This document shows, in pieces, positions 27,873-37,071 of a DNA stretch of 64,000 nucleotides. Both the position numbers and the translations under genes were made by a program. Position 1 is the stretch's first letter. Each line of letters starts with the position of its first letter. The notes below the pieces were generated by a model that worked only from the letters and a program-made list of their open reading frames with translations, was not told the origin of the DNA and made no database searches. Origin of the DNA: Clostridiales bacterium CHKCI001 (GTDB taxonomy: Bacteria > Bacillota > Clostridia > Lachnospirales > Lachnospiraceae); assembly GCA_900045905.1 (NCBI GenBank), contig FCNS01000031.1, positions 31,601 to 95,600 on the forward strand, read 5' to 3'.

Positions 27873-30314
27873 ATGTTGCGTATAGGAATGTTTCTGGCAG
27901 ATAGATATGAAATTGTAGAAATGCTTGGCGCAGGTGGAATGGCGGAGGTTTACCGCGCTAAATGTCATAAACTGAATCGTTTTGTGGCATTAAAAGTTTT
28001 GAAACCAGAATTTGCTGCGGATAAAGTCTTTGTGACAAAATTTCGGATGGAGGCTCGTTCTGTAGCTTGTTTGACACATAACAATATTGTTGGAGTATAT
28101 GATGTAGGAGAAGATAGGGGAATTCACTTCATTGTAATGGAATTTGTAGATGGAATTACACTGAAGGATTATATATCGAGAAAGGGCAAACTAACGACAA
28201 AAGAGACAATTGGTATCTCTCTTCAGGTTGCACAGGGGTTGGCAGCAGCTCATGCGAATCATATTATACATAGAGATGTGAAACCGCAAAATATTATGAT
28301 CTCTAGAGAGGGAAAGGTAAAAGTAACGGACTTTGGAATTGCACGTGCAATTACCGATGAAACGACGAATATGTACACAGCGATGGGATCCGTTCACTAT
28401 ATTTCTCCAGAGCAAGCAAGAGGCGGTTACTGTGATGAAAGAAGTGATATTTATTCTCTTGGTATTACAATGTATGAAATGGTCACAGGAAGGGTACCAT
28501 TTGAGGGAGACAATACCGTTTCTGTGGCGGTGGCTCATATTAATGATGCATTGATACCGCCAAGTTATTATACTCCGTCCATACCAGTCGCTTTGGAACA
28601 GATTATTTTTAAATGTACTCAAAAGAAACCTGAAAGAAGATACTTAACTTGTTCCGAGTTAATTGGAGATTTAAGAAAAGCAATCTCTATGCCAGAAAGA
28701 AACTTTGTAGAAAATGTACCAGAATCATATAAGGGCGACACGATTATGATTACAGATGGAGATGTTAATCGAATTCGTCGCAACAGTACCGATCAAGTAT
28801 TAGAACAGGAAGAAAATCCATACAGTGAGCAAGAAGCGGATACCTATATAGAAGATTCCATGGAAGAAGATCGGAAATATGCAATAAAGAGAGAAGCAGA
28901 AGATAACAACGAAATTGAGCAGACGCTGTTTGATAAAGTGATTTTTTGGGTCGGTATTACCTTTGCGGTTATATTATTAGTTTTGTTAATTTATATTGTT
29001 GGTACACTTGCAGGATGGTTTGGCAATATGACTGTTATTTCCAACCGATCTACAGAAACAAATCAAGAAGAATCATTAAATCAGAAACAAACAGTAATGC
29101 CAAATGTACTTGGAAAAACGAGGGAAGAGGCAGAGGAACTGTTAAAAGAAAATGGATTAGAATGTTCGATCCAAGAGCAAAGACAATATTCGGAAGAGTA
29201 TCCAGAGGATACAATTTGCAAACAAGAATTTAAAGAGGGAACCGTTGTTAACAAAAATACGCGGGTGAAATTAGTTCTAAGTCTCGGCAATAAAAAATAC
29301 CAGATTAGTGATAAACTAATTGGAATGACGAGAAAAGAATTAGAAGAAGAATTAGAAGAATATGAGATAGATATTGAGTATGAATATGAAGAAGATTCCG
29401 ATGCTGAGCCAGGTACGGTTATTAATCTAGATCCAAACTCAGGAGAGTTAAAATCAGGAGATAAATTAAAAGTTTATCTTGCAAAGGAACCAGATGAAGT
29501 AACCATTCCAGATGTAACAGGAAAAACAAAGGAAAAAGCAGAAGAGGCATTAGAAAAAGTAGGATTGAAGTTAGGAGCTGTGACGGAAGAATACAGTAAT
29601 ACAGTTGATAATGGATTGGTTTGCGATCAAAGTCCAAATGCAAATACAAAAGCAGAAGAAGGAACAGAAGTAGATATTGTAATTAGTAAGGGAGCAAATA
29701 CAACTGCACAAGAAATCATAGTGCCAAGAGTAATTTTCTTGACACAAGAAGAGGCAGTGCGCAGATTGAAAGAGTTAGGTCTTAAAGTCGTTGTAGAAGA
29801 AAAGGCAGATCGCTGGGTACAAAAAGGATATGTTATTGATCAAGATCCAGCAGAAGGTGCTACTTTGAGAGAGGGAAGTACCATCACAATTGAAGTCAGC
29901 AGTGGCACTTCTGACATAGATACTTCAACCGAACCGTCTACATCAGAGAGTATAACATCCTCAGAAGTACCTACACCGTCTTCTTCCACAACGCCGTCTT
30001 CCTCTGTTACACCATCTAGCGTATCTCCTGAGAGTATGATTCTTACGAATGATTTTTATTCGATGAATCAGGCTCAGATTACAGCCAAATTACAGGAGAT
30101 AGGAGTTGGAGGTGTGATTGAAATGCAATTTTATAACACAGTTCCAGCTGGCCGGGTAGCTTGTATTTATCGAGGCAACCAAGAGTTAAGACCAGGTGCA
30201 GTATTTACTCGTGGTGAGACAGTGCGTGTCATTATTAGTGGAGGTCCAGAACCAGCGAATTGGGATGATGTGAAAGAATCTACGACACAGACTATACCAG
30301 CTCCTGCGAACTGA
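27873..30314 (+). CDS. prkC: PASTA-domain Ser/Thr protein kinase
   Basis: Membrane receptor kinase, 813 aa. Kinase domain with GAGGMAEVYRA, HRDVKPQN and DFGIAR (residues about 10-270), an acidic linker, one membrane helix (about 356-382), then extracellular PASTA repeats from about residue 406 (roughly four, divergent), a Ser/Thr/Pro-rich spacer (about 678-720) and one last PASTA-like unit. PASTA modules sense muropeptides. The ATG at 27873 uses GGAG at 27861; an in-frame GTG at 27864 lies inside that site. The distal unit beyond a Ser/Thr stalk is a notable layout. Confidence 0.93.
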   Translation: MLRIGMFLADRYEIVEMLGAGGMAEVYRAKCHKLNRFVALKVLKPEFAADKVFVTKFRMEARSVACLTHNNIVGVYDVGEDRGIHFIVMEFVDGITLKDYISRKGKLTTKETIGISLQVAQGLAAAHANHIIHRDVKPQNIMISREGKVKVTDFGIARAITDETTNMYTAMGSVHYISPEQARGGYCDERSDIYSLGITMYEMVTGRVPFEGDNTVSVAVAHINDALIPPSYYTPSIPVALEQIIFKCTQKKPERRYLTCSELIGDLRKAISMPERNFVENVPESYKGDTIMITDGDVNRIRRNSTDQVLEQEENPYSEQEADTYIEDSMEEDRKYAIKREAEDNNEIEQTLFDKVIFWVGITFAVILLVLLIYIVGTLAGWFGNMTVISNRSTETNQEESLNQKQTVMPNVLGKTREEAEELLKENGLECSIQEQRQYSEEYPEDTICKQEFKEGTVVNKNTRVKLVLSLGNKKYQISDKLIGMTRKELEEELEEYEIDIEYEYEEDSDAEPGTVINLDPNSGELKSGDKLKVYLAKEPDEVTIPDVTGKTKEKAEEALEKVGLKLGAVTEEYSNTVDNGLVCDQSPNANTKAEEGTEVDIVISKGANTTAQEIIVPRVIFLTQEEAVRRLKELGLKVVVEEKADRWVQKGYVIDQDPAEGATLREGSTITIEVSSGTSDIDTSTEPSTSESITSSEVPTPSSSTTPSSSVTPSSVSPESMILTNDFYSMNQAQITAKLQEIGVGGVIEMQFYNTVPAGRVACIYRGNQELRPGAVFTRGETVRVIISGGPEPANWDDVKESTTQTIPAPAN

Positions 30315-30334
30315 GTAAAACCATTTCCACACTG

Positions 30335-30370
30335 AAAAGGGGTTGTTGCGGATGCGATGACTCCTTTTCC
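30335..30370 (+). terminator. Possible attenuating hairpin between prkC and rsgA
   Basis: AAAAGGGG (30335-30342) and CTCCTTTT (30361-30368) pair around an 18-base loop. Weak; may lower read-through into rsgA. Confidence 0.35.
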
Positions 30371-30390
30371 TAATCATGAATGGAGGATAT

Positions 30391-31263
30391 ATGAGAGGAA
30401 AAATCATCAAAGGAATTGCTGGATTTTATTATGTAAATGCGGAAGATGGAAATTTATATGAATGCAAAGCAAAAGGAAAATTTAGAAAAGATAAGAAAAA
30501 ACCTTTAGTTGGAGATCTGGTTCAAATACAACGCTTAGATGAAAAGGCAGGAAATATTGAGGAATTACTTCCAAGAAAAAATGCATTGGTTCGTCCAGCT
30601 GTTGCCAATATTGATCAGGCACTTGTTGTATTTGCTGCCGCGTCTCCAGAACCAAATCTAAATTTATTAGACCGCTTTTTGGTTACGATGGAGAGTCAAG
30701 CGATTAAAGTTGTCATTTGTTTTAATAAAATTGATTTAGTTGCAGAAGAAGAGATTCAGCGCCTAAAAAAAATCTATGAACCGTGTGGTTATGAGTTACA
30801 TTTAATTAGTGTGCAAGAAGAGGCGGGATTGGAAGAATTGAAAACGATATTAACAGGGAAAACAACCGTTTTAGCAGGGCCATCCGGAGTTGGAAAATCT
30901 ACACTTATGAATTGGCTTCATCCACAAGCTAATATGGAAACAGGTTCTGTCAGTCAAAAAATTCAGAGAGGACGTCATACAACAAGACATTCTGAATTTT
31001 TTAGTATAGGGAATGATACGTATCTGCTGGATACGCCAGGATTCAGTTCTATTTTCGTGGAACAATATGAGCCAAATGAACTAAAGGACTACTTTCCAGA
31101 ATTTTCTTCATATGAAGAGGATTGTAAGTTTATTGGATGTGTTCATGTTGGAGAAACGGTATGTGGTGTAAAGCAGGCAGTACAAGAAGGGAAAATTAGT
31201 AAATCCCGGTATGATAATTATGTATTGTTTTACCAAGAATGTAAGCAAAAGAAACGATATTAA
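30391..31263 (+). CDS. rsgA: Small-subunit ribosome-maturation GTPase
   Basis: Circularly permuted GTPase, 290 aa, that checks 30S assembly. OB domain, then G4 (FNKID) ahead of G1 (GPSGVGKST) and G3 (DTPGFSS), and a C-terminal zinc motif with Cys and His (DCKFIGCVHVGETVCGV). The ATG at 30391 has TGGAGG just upstream; the ATG at 30376 precedes that site and is less likely. In Bacillus rpe follows; here thiN follows directly. Confidence 0.93.
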   Translation: MRGKIIKGIAGFYYVNAEDGNLYECKAKGKFRKDKKKPLVGDLVQIQRLDEKAGNIEELLPRKNALVRPAVANIDQALVVFAAASPEPNLNLLDRFLVTMESQAIKVVICFNKIDLVAEEEIQRLKKIYEPCGYELHLISVQEEAGLEELKTILTGKTTVLAGPSGVGKSTLMNWLHPQANMETGSVSQKIQRGRHTTRHSEFFSIGNDTYLLDTPGFSSIFVEQYEPNELKDYFPEFSSYEEDCKFIGCVHVGETVCGVKQAVQEGKISKSRYDNYVLFYQECKQKKRY

Positions 31264-31284
31264 AAGATGAAGGAATCAATGGCA

Positions 31285-31932
31285 ATGAAAATTTTAATTG
31301 TTTTAGGAGGAAAACTGTCCGATAATTTTTTAAAAGAAATGTATGAAACCTATCAGGCAGATTATGTGATTGTGGCAGATGGGGCTCTAGCAGCTATGGA
31401 TCGAACTGGACTTTTGTTCCAGTCATTGGTTGGAGATTTTGATACCGTTGCCCCTGAATTATTACAAAAATATGAGTATCGTCTGGGGCTATATGTCGAA
31501 CGGCATATACCAGAAAAAAATGAAACTGACTCAGAATTGGCGATTCGAATTGCATTGAAAAAGCAACCAACGCAGATTATAATATTGGGTGCAACAGGAG
31601 GAAGAATGGATCATGCAATTGGAAATATTCATCTTATGTACCAATGTATGAAACAAGGAATTCCATGTACGATTTATGATGAATGGAATAAAATTCAATT
31701 AATTGAAAAAGAAGCGGTTTTGGAAAAGAAAACAGCTTATGGAACCTATGTATCTTTTTTGCCTTTCCTTGAATCGGCACAAGATGTTACATTGGAGGGA
31801 TTTCGTTATCCTCTTACTCATGCAGACTTAGAGAAGGGTACAACATTGGCGATTAGCAATGAAATAGAGGCAGATAGAGCGAGTGTAACAGTAGAAAAAG
31901 GAATTTTGATTTGCATTGAGTCCAGGGATTGA
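31285..31932 (+). CDS. thiN: Thiamine pyrophosphokinase
   Basis: Converts thiamine to thiamine diphosphate, 215 aa from 31285. Motifs VADGAL, VGDFDT, DSELA and GATGGRMDHAIGN are typical. Start is not certain: AAGGA (31270-31274) could serve ATG 31279 or 31285; ATG 31267 has no site. It abuts rsgA, so it is in the same operon. Confidence 0.9.
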   Translation: MKILIVLGGKLSDNFLKEMYETYQADYVIVADGALAAMDRTGLLFQSLVGDFDTVAPELLQKYEYRLGLYVERHIPEKNETDSELAIRIALKKQPTQIIILGATGGRMDHAIGNIHLMYQCMKQGIPCTIYDEWNKIQLIEKEAVLEKKTAYGTYVSFLPFLESAQDVTLEGFRYPLTHADLEKGTTLAISNEIEADRASVTVEKGILICIESRD

Positions 31933-31979
31933 CAAAAAGAAAAAATAGGTTGTCAGGTTTGAAAGGTTTGGTATAGATT

Positions 31980-32912
31980 ATGAGACAGAAAAAAATTGCA
32001 GTAATACAGGATCTCGCAGGAGTTGGAAGATGTTCTCTTACTGTAGCATTACCAATTATATCGGCGATGAAAATACAGTGTTGTCCAGTGATCACTTCAA
32101 TATTATCCAATCATACAGGTTTTTCCCATTGTTATTTGGATGATTATACAGATAAAATGCCAGAATATATTAGCCATTGGAAACAATTAGGACTGGAGTT
32201 TGATGGAATTTACAGTGGATATCTTGGCTCTAAAAAACAATTGGATATAGTGATTGATTTTTTTCAATATTTTTCTAAAAATAATCCAATTATTATTGTG
32301 GATCCAATTATGGGAGATAATGGAAAATTGTATCAAAATTTTGATGAGGAAATGTGTCAGGCAATGAAACAGTTAGTCAGCTATGCTAACCTAATTACTC
32401 CAAATTTGACTGAGACTTGTAAGTTAACGGATGTTTCTTATAAAGAAAAATGGACAAGAGATGAATTGTTTTCCCTCGCAGATCGGCTGCACGAACTTGG
32501 ACCGCAAAAAGTGGTGATTACAGGAATTAAGCAGGGCAGATTTATTAACAATCTGGTTAGCCAAAGAATTCGTAAAGACGAATGGGAACAAAGGAAAAAT
32601 TACTTATTTGATTTAGAAGAAGATTGGGAAGGAAAAAAAGAAACACGAAATACATTGCAGTATGAAGAAGAAAATGGAACGATCTTAGTAAAAAAGAGTC
32701 TTATGAAAAGCCGCCATGTTGGAGTAGATCGGCCAGGAACGGGCGATATTTTTACCTCGATATTGGCAGCAGGAGCAGTACAAAGTCATGATTTAGAAAT
32801 GGATATTAGAAAAGCCGTTCAGTTTATTAAAAAATGTCTTTGGCGTTCCGACCTGCTTGATATTCCAGTGCAGGAAGGTGTTTGTTTTGAAGAGTTTTTA
32901 ACAACGTTGTAG
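31980..32912 (+). CDS. pdxK: Pyridoxal/pyridoxamine kinase
   Basis: Phosphorylates B6 vitamers for salvage, 310 aa, ribokinase fold. Start DLAGVGRCSL, VDPIMGDNGK in the middle, and the anion-hole/catalytic motif DRPGTGDIFTS near the C-terminus. Pairing with thiN gives two vitamin-salvage kinases in a row. The ribosome site is only moderate (GAAAGG). Confidence 0.9.
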   Translation: MRQKKIAVIQDLAGVGRCSLTVALPIISAMKIQCCPVITSILSNHTGFSHCYLDDYTDKMPEYISHWKQLGLEFDGIYSGYLGSKKQLDIVIDFFQYFSKNNPIIIVDPIMGDNGKLYQNFDEEMCQAMKQLVSYANLITPNLTETCKLTDVSYKEKWTRDELFSLADRLHELGPQKVVITGIKQGRFINNLVSQRIRKDEWEQRKNYLFDLEEDWEGKKETRNTLQYEEENGTILVKKSLMKSRHVGVDRPGTGDIFTSILAAGAVQSHDLEMDIRKAVQFIKKCLWRSDLLDIPVQEGVCFEEFLTTL

Positions 32913-32982
32913 AAAATAAAAACCTAATTTCTTGAAAAGGAAGGAGGATGTGCGGTCTGTAAAAAGATTGTACGCTAGATCT

Positions 32983-33981
32983 ATGAAAAAGAGGAGAATC
33001 TTATGGATTAGTTTGATTTGTGTTCTGCTAATTATTACTGGATGCAGTCAGATTCGTATTTCAACAGATAGTGAATGGATGATGAAAATGGATGAAAGCA
33101 AGTTGGAGAAAGAAGAAGTCAGAACCATTGCGTTAACTCAGAGCAGCTTATTTCAACAATTTTATGTTCCATTGACTGGCACTGAATTTTGGAATCAATT
33201 GATAGAGGAAAATCAAACATTTGAATCCTATGCAAAAGATACAATTGTATTTGAAGAAGCAGCAGCACTCACAATTTTAAATGCAATTGCAGATAGTTGG
33301 GAGTTGGAATTAACGGATTCGGAAAAAGATTTAGCAAAACAGGCAGCAAACGAATACTTCGATATAATGTCCAAAGAAGCCAAGCGATATACAGGAGCCA
33401 ATCGCAGTGATGTGACTCGATTGATTCAAAAATATGTACGAGCTCTGGATGTGATCGATTTATTGGCAGAAGATGTCAATATGGAAGTGAGTGATAACGA
33501 AATGCGTGTGATGGATATTCAAGTCATTATCTTTTCTGATCAGGCAACTGCACAACAAGTAAAAGCACAAGTAGATGCAGGAGCGGATTTCTTATCTATG
33601 GCAAAACAGTATAGTATTACAAATACTTATGAATACTCTGTTAGAAGAGGAGAATTAGCAGAAGCACTGGAAAATATCGTGTTTGCTATGGATAGTGGAA
33701 CCGTTACTGAAGTCATTCCAGTCGGAGATGAGTTTTATCTAATTAAATGTGTAAACGACTATAATGAAACACTTTCCGAAGAAAATAGAAGTAATATTCA
33801 GCAGCAGAGAATCTATGAAATGTGGATGGATACTGCAGAAGATTTTGTGTTAGATCGTAAGTTAGAAATCAATGAAAGAAGCTGGAATCATCTATCTCTA
33901 GAGTTAAATACAGAAGCTCAAAATACCCAGTTATTTGATATTATAGAAAATTATTTTCCTTCCATACTCCAATCAAATTAG
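32983..33981 (+). CDS. PrsA-like peptidyl-prolyl isomerase lipoprotein
   Basis: An exported foldase-like lipoprotein of about 332 aa. From ATG 32983 it has a basic start, a hydrophobic core and the lipobox IITGC, then a helical SurA/PrsA-type chaperone region and a parvulin-like domain (VMDIQVIIFSD to EFYLIKCVNDY). The start is awkward: the strong AAGGAGG at 32941 is followed by an ATG at 32948 that reads only MCGL and stops, 32 bases before the lipoprotein start; GTG 32950 is in frame but too close to the site. Reinitiation after this mini-frame is possible. Confidence 0.75.
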   Translation: MKKRRILWISLICVLLIITGCSQIRISTDSEWMMKMDESKLEKEEVRTIALTQSSLFQQFYVPLTGTEFWNQLIEENQTFESYAKDTIVFEEAAALTILNAIADSWELELTDSEKDLAKQAANEYFDIMSKEAKRYTGANRSDVTRLIQKYVRALDVIDLLAEDVNMEVSDNEMRVMDIQVIIFSDQATAQQVKAQVDAGADFLSMAKQYSITNTYEYSVRRGELAEALENIVFAMDSGTVTEVIPVGDEFYLIKCVNDYNETLSEENRSNIQQQRIYEMWMDTAEDFVLDRKLEINERSWNHLSLELNTEAQNTQLFDIIENYFPSILQSN

Positions 33982-34102
33982 TCTTGGAGGAATCTGTGAA
34001 GATTATGTGAGTATTATATGAAAATTTAGAGAATCCTATTGCCTTAAAGTGAACTTTAGCCATTATAGTGAAAAAAAGCGTCACAAAAAGGAGTGGGAAA
34101 TC

Positions 34103-35398
34103 TTGAGATGGAATCGATTAAGAAAACTATTATTCCTTACTATTATTGTTAGTATCCTGACGGTAGGATGCACTCAGACAGAATTGGGCTTTATAGAGGA
34201 ACTGATAAATCAACCAGTAGAGATGTTAGATGAGACCGCTTTTCAGGCAGAATCCAAAAAAGGGTTATATACGAACTTTACTGATATGGAACTGGTAAAT
34301 GAAATTAATGAACTTGGAGTGAATCATACACTTGTAAATATCGATATAGGAGATTTGCTAACAAATGGAAGATTGGAAATTCAATCCGAAGATGGCGAGA
34401 AATATCGAATCAACCGTTACCTATTGTACATGTATGATCGAGCATTCCAGAGATTTGCAGAAAACAATATTGTAACAACGGTTGTTCTTTTGGCTTCCCC
34501 TTGTGTCTATGAAATTGTAGAGGATAATATTGAATCCTCCTATGGAAACTTTAATATGCACTCATCTGAGGGAAGAAAATGTTTGGAAACCATAATTTCC
34601 TTTTTGGCAGAACGATACAGCAGAGCAGATGCAAAATATGGGCAAGTGGCAAACTGGATTGTTGGAAATGAAGTAAATAATCCATCCGAGTGGAATGACA
34701 GCAACTTATCCATAGAAGACTATATGAAAAACTATGCAGACTCCGTTCGTATGGTATCCAATACCATCCGCAGTATTTCACCATATTCCAGAATCTATAT
34801 CTCCCTGGATCATTTTTGGAATAGCGATGTGGATGGTCGAATTAATGCTAAACAATTCGTCAATTACTTGGCACAGCAGCTAACCGATGTGTATTGGAAT
34901 GTGGCGTATCATCCATATCCGTATTCTTTGTTAAATCCAGAAACCTGGTTAGATCCAGTAACTTATGATGAAAATACAGAAGTAATTTCTATGAAAAATA
35001 TTTCTGTATTGACGGAATATATGAAACAATTTCCAAATCCAGATGGAAGTCAGAAACGAGTTATTTTATCGGAAGTTGGATTTCAAGGAACCGACGAAGA
35101 AATACAGGCAGCAGCCTACGTATATAGTTACTATCAGGCAGAAGCCAATCCAGATATTGATTCTCTAATACTAAATCGCCATGTCGATCATTCCGTAGAA
35201 ATCGCACAGGGAGCCTACTTTGGACTCTGGAAATCCGATCCCGATCGCCATGGAGAGCATCCAACAGAAAAAAGGAAATTATGGTATGTATTTCGAGACA
35301 TCGATACTGAAAAATCCGAAGAAGTAGCACAGTTCGCATTGCCAATTATTGGAGCAGAACAGTGGGCAGATGTGATAAGAAGTAATGTGGTATCATAA
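34103..35398 (+). CDS. Exported glycosidase-like lipoprotein (DUF5722-like)
   Basis: A 431-aa putative lipoprotein. The TTG at 34103 has AAGGAG nine bases upstream (34088-34093) and gives an exact lipoprotein signal ending SILTVGC; the longer frame from GTG 34049 would bury it. The rest looks like a TIM-barrel glycoside hydrolase: GNEVNNPSEW supplies a possible acid/base Glu, YHPYPYSLL lines the site, and LSEVGFQG a possible nucleophile Glu. Substrate unknown. It sits beside another lipoprotein gene and ends 20 bases before an IS remnant. Confidence 0.7.
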   Translation: MRWNRLRKLLFLTIIVSILTVGCTQTELGFIEELINQPVEMLDETAFQAESKKGLYTNFTDMELVNEINELGVNHTLVNIDIGDLLTNGRLEIQSEDGEKYRINRYLLYMYDRAFQRFAENNIVTTVVLLASPCVYEIVEDNIESSYGNFNMHSSEGRKCLETIISFLAERYSRADAKYGQVANWIVGNEVNNPSEWNDSNLSIEDYMKNYADSVRMVSNTIRSISPYSRIYISLDHFWNSDVDGRINAKQFVNYLAQQLTDVYWNVAYHPYPYSLLNPETWLDPVTYDENTEVISMKNISVLTEYMKQFPNPDGSQKRVILSEVGFQGTDEEIQAAAYVYSYYQAEANPDIDSLILNRHVDHSVEIAQGAYFGLWKSDPDRHGEHPTEKRKLWYVFRDIDTEKSEEVAQFALPIIGAEQWADVIRSNVVS

Positions 35399-35418
35399 TG
35401 GCAGAATGATAAAAGGAA

Positions 35419-35940
35419 AATTATAACCCCCAGCTTGTGATATGTACCCTCTTTACTGGACACCCAGTAAGGAGGGTAATTTTATGCGGTATTCTTATGA
35501 ATACAAACTTAAATGTATCGAAATGTACAAACAAGGGATATATCCAGAGACACCAGAAGGAATCAACACAAAGTGGTTTCATAAAACCATAAGACAATGG
35601 TATAGAATAGAAGAAGCACAAGGTCCTGATGCTTTAAGGCATAAAGGTATAAATAAAGTTTGGATCCCTGAGGAAAAACTTGATCTCGTGTCAAAAGTAT
35701 TAGATGGAAAGTCTATTAAATTAACAGCTATTGAAGCAGGGATAAATCATGGAATGCTATATCAGTGGGTACACAAATCGGTAAAAGAATACATAGACTA
35801 TTACAATAATGAGCGTATTCAGGCTAAAACAAAATAGATGCCTCCTATTAAATATAGGGAAGCATCCATGTGTTGAGCCTCAGTCATAAATCAATGTGTC
35901 CAAGATTTGGGGTACATATCATTAGCTGGGGGTTATAATT
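35419..35940 (+). mobile_element. IS3-family deletion derivative with long terminal inverted repeats
   Basis: The 522-base element is bounded by a perfect 17-base inverted repeat AATTATAACCCCCAGCT (35419-35435 and 35924-35940), which continues imperfectly as TGATATGTACCC. It contains one small transposase-derived frame. No target duplication is evident. Its right end cuts off the kinase pseudogene at 35941. Confidence 0.75.
35484..35837 (+). pseudogene. Internally deleted IS3-type transposase
   Basis: 117 aa. The first about 100 residues resemble the helix-turn-helix OrfA of IS3/IS150-type elements (YEYKLKCIEMYKQG, then a second HTH). The last residues KEYIDYYNNERIQ are the C-terminal signature of OrfB, so the two ends were joined by an in-frame internal deletion that removed the DDE catalytic core. 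It cannot be an active transposase. GGAGGG lies before the ATG at 35484. It may still bind the element ends. Confidence 0.75.
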
Positions 35941-36482
35941 GTTCAACAAAGCAAAAATCGCTTCTTTATTATTAAGTCTGCGAATTTGATTTTCATTTGC
36001 ACGCCTTACTACCGTAATTCCAGCCAATTCTCCTCTTACATTTCCATTCTAATTAGTCTTGCCACTCCATGGCGTTCCATAAACGTATGCCTTCTCCCCT
36101 ATTACTCGGATCGCTGGTTTATCATCGTTAATAATCTGTGCCGTTCTCCTAAATACTGTAACCACAATGCCGTATGAGTCGATTTTCCTGTACCATTCGG
36201 AGCGGAAAAAAGATAGACACACCCATCAACCATAACCGCAGAAGAATGCAGCATCATTCCACTATGATCTAACAGCTTCCAATAGAACTGATTTCCAGTT
36301 GCCATATATTCACTGAGATCTTTACTGCAATATGGATGGCGGTTTTGATACTCTTCCCATCGAGATTGAATGACAATATCTACATCTTTCCCATCATTTT
36401 CCTCACATAAATATGGTTCACTCTGTATTAAAGTACGTCCAAAGATATGCATTTCTACGGTAAGATCAGCGATTCGATACAA
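35941..36482 (-). pseudogene. Broken inverted copy of the HprK-like kinase gene
   Basis: On the minus strand, starting at TTG 36482 behind AGGAGGTGATAA, this matches the kinase gene at 38613 closely in protein and DNA (shared SAPxGTGKSTHTALWLQYLGER). One G is lost near 36140, shifting the frame; a TAG replaces a CAG near 36052; and the gene stops at the IS element, about two thirds through. The upstream leader is also related to that of the intact gene. It is a second locus of the same type, inverted and decayed. Confidence 0.88.
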
Positions 36483-36737
36483 TGTTATCACCTCCTAGTA
36501 TCGGATGAATAGTCTAAAAATTTCTATCTATAACGAAAAGAACTGTCGTTTGCCGAAGTCATGTATTTTGGAAGAGAGCAGTGAGATAGGATATAATTGG
36601 AATGAAAAGAAGCCAATATACATCCAAGAAACTGCTTGTGCTTGTATTATGACTTCATAGATGTGGATATACTATTGTGTAAGAAGAAACAATTCCGTAT
36701 CAGAACGTTATGATAAATAAATTGAGCAAAAAGTACA
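36483..36737. other. Leader region of the broken kinase copy
   Basis: No gene seen. On the minus strand the last about 100 bases before the pseudogene resemble the leader of the intact kinase (AAACGACA, AATTTTTA, TAGACTATT, AGGAGGTGATAA in the same order), so the duplication includes the upstream DNA. Confidence 0.55.
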
Positions 36738-36781
36738 TTCAAGTCATTGAGATTTTTTACGTAGAGTATGTTACTCTACGT
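36738..36781 (+). repeat. Left inverted repeat of the recombinase segment
   Basis: Contains TTCAAGTC, GAGAT and the perfect palindrome ACGTAGAGTA-TGT-TACTCTACGT (36759-36781). It matches the reverse complement of 38275-38320, including the asymmetric TGT centre. Confidence 0.75.
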
Positions 36782-36809
36782 CATATATTAAGACTATTAT
36801 TATTTATAT

Positions 36810-36838
36810 ATTTTACAAAATATTGTAAAATTTGTCAA
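36810..36838 (-). promoter_or_regulatory. Outward promoter at the left end of the segment
   Basis: Minus-strand TTGACA (36833-36838), 17-base spacer, TAAAAT (36810-36815). Transcription would start near 36803 and cross the left repeat about 22 bases later, towards the kinase pseudogene. Confidence 0.65.
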
Positions 36839-36889
36839 TATAATTTCCGAGATAGATAGGTTAATTATACGTAAAAAAGCTTTGTAAAA

Positions 36890-36917
36890 TTTACATTTTG
36901 CGCTTTTTCACTACAAT
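36890..36917 (+). promoter_or_regulatory. Candidate promoter of the recombinase gene
   Basis: TTTACA (36890-36895), 16-base spacer, TACAAT (36912-36917), divergent from the outward promoter. The remaining 36918-37071 is AT-rich leader. Confidence 0.5.
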
Positions 36918-37071
36918 TTCCTAGTTAAGTGGGATTTAGATATGTAAGTAGGAAAAATTTTCGAAATTTTCATAAAATACAAAAAGAATATTATTAAAAG
37001 AATTCAAGATATTTTTATACAATTTATCCATTTTCCGTCAAAATTGTAGTCATAGAAAGGAGAATTTATTT

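Noticed and set aside
36102..36491. Separate 129-aa gene on the minus strand
   Set aside because: It is the intact first part of the frameshifted kinase copy, and the tail after the shift is not conserved.
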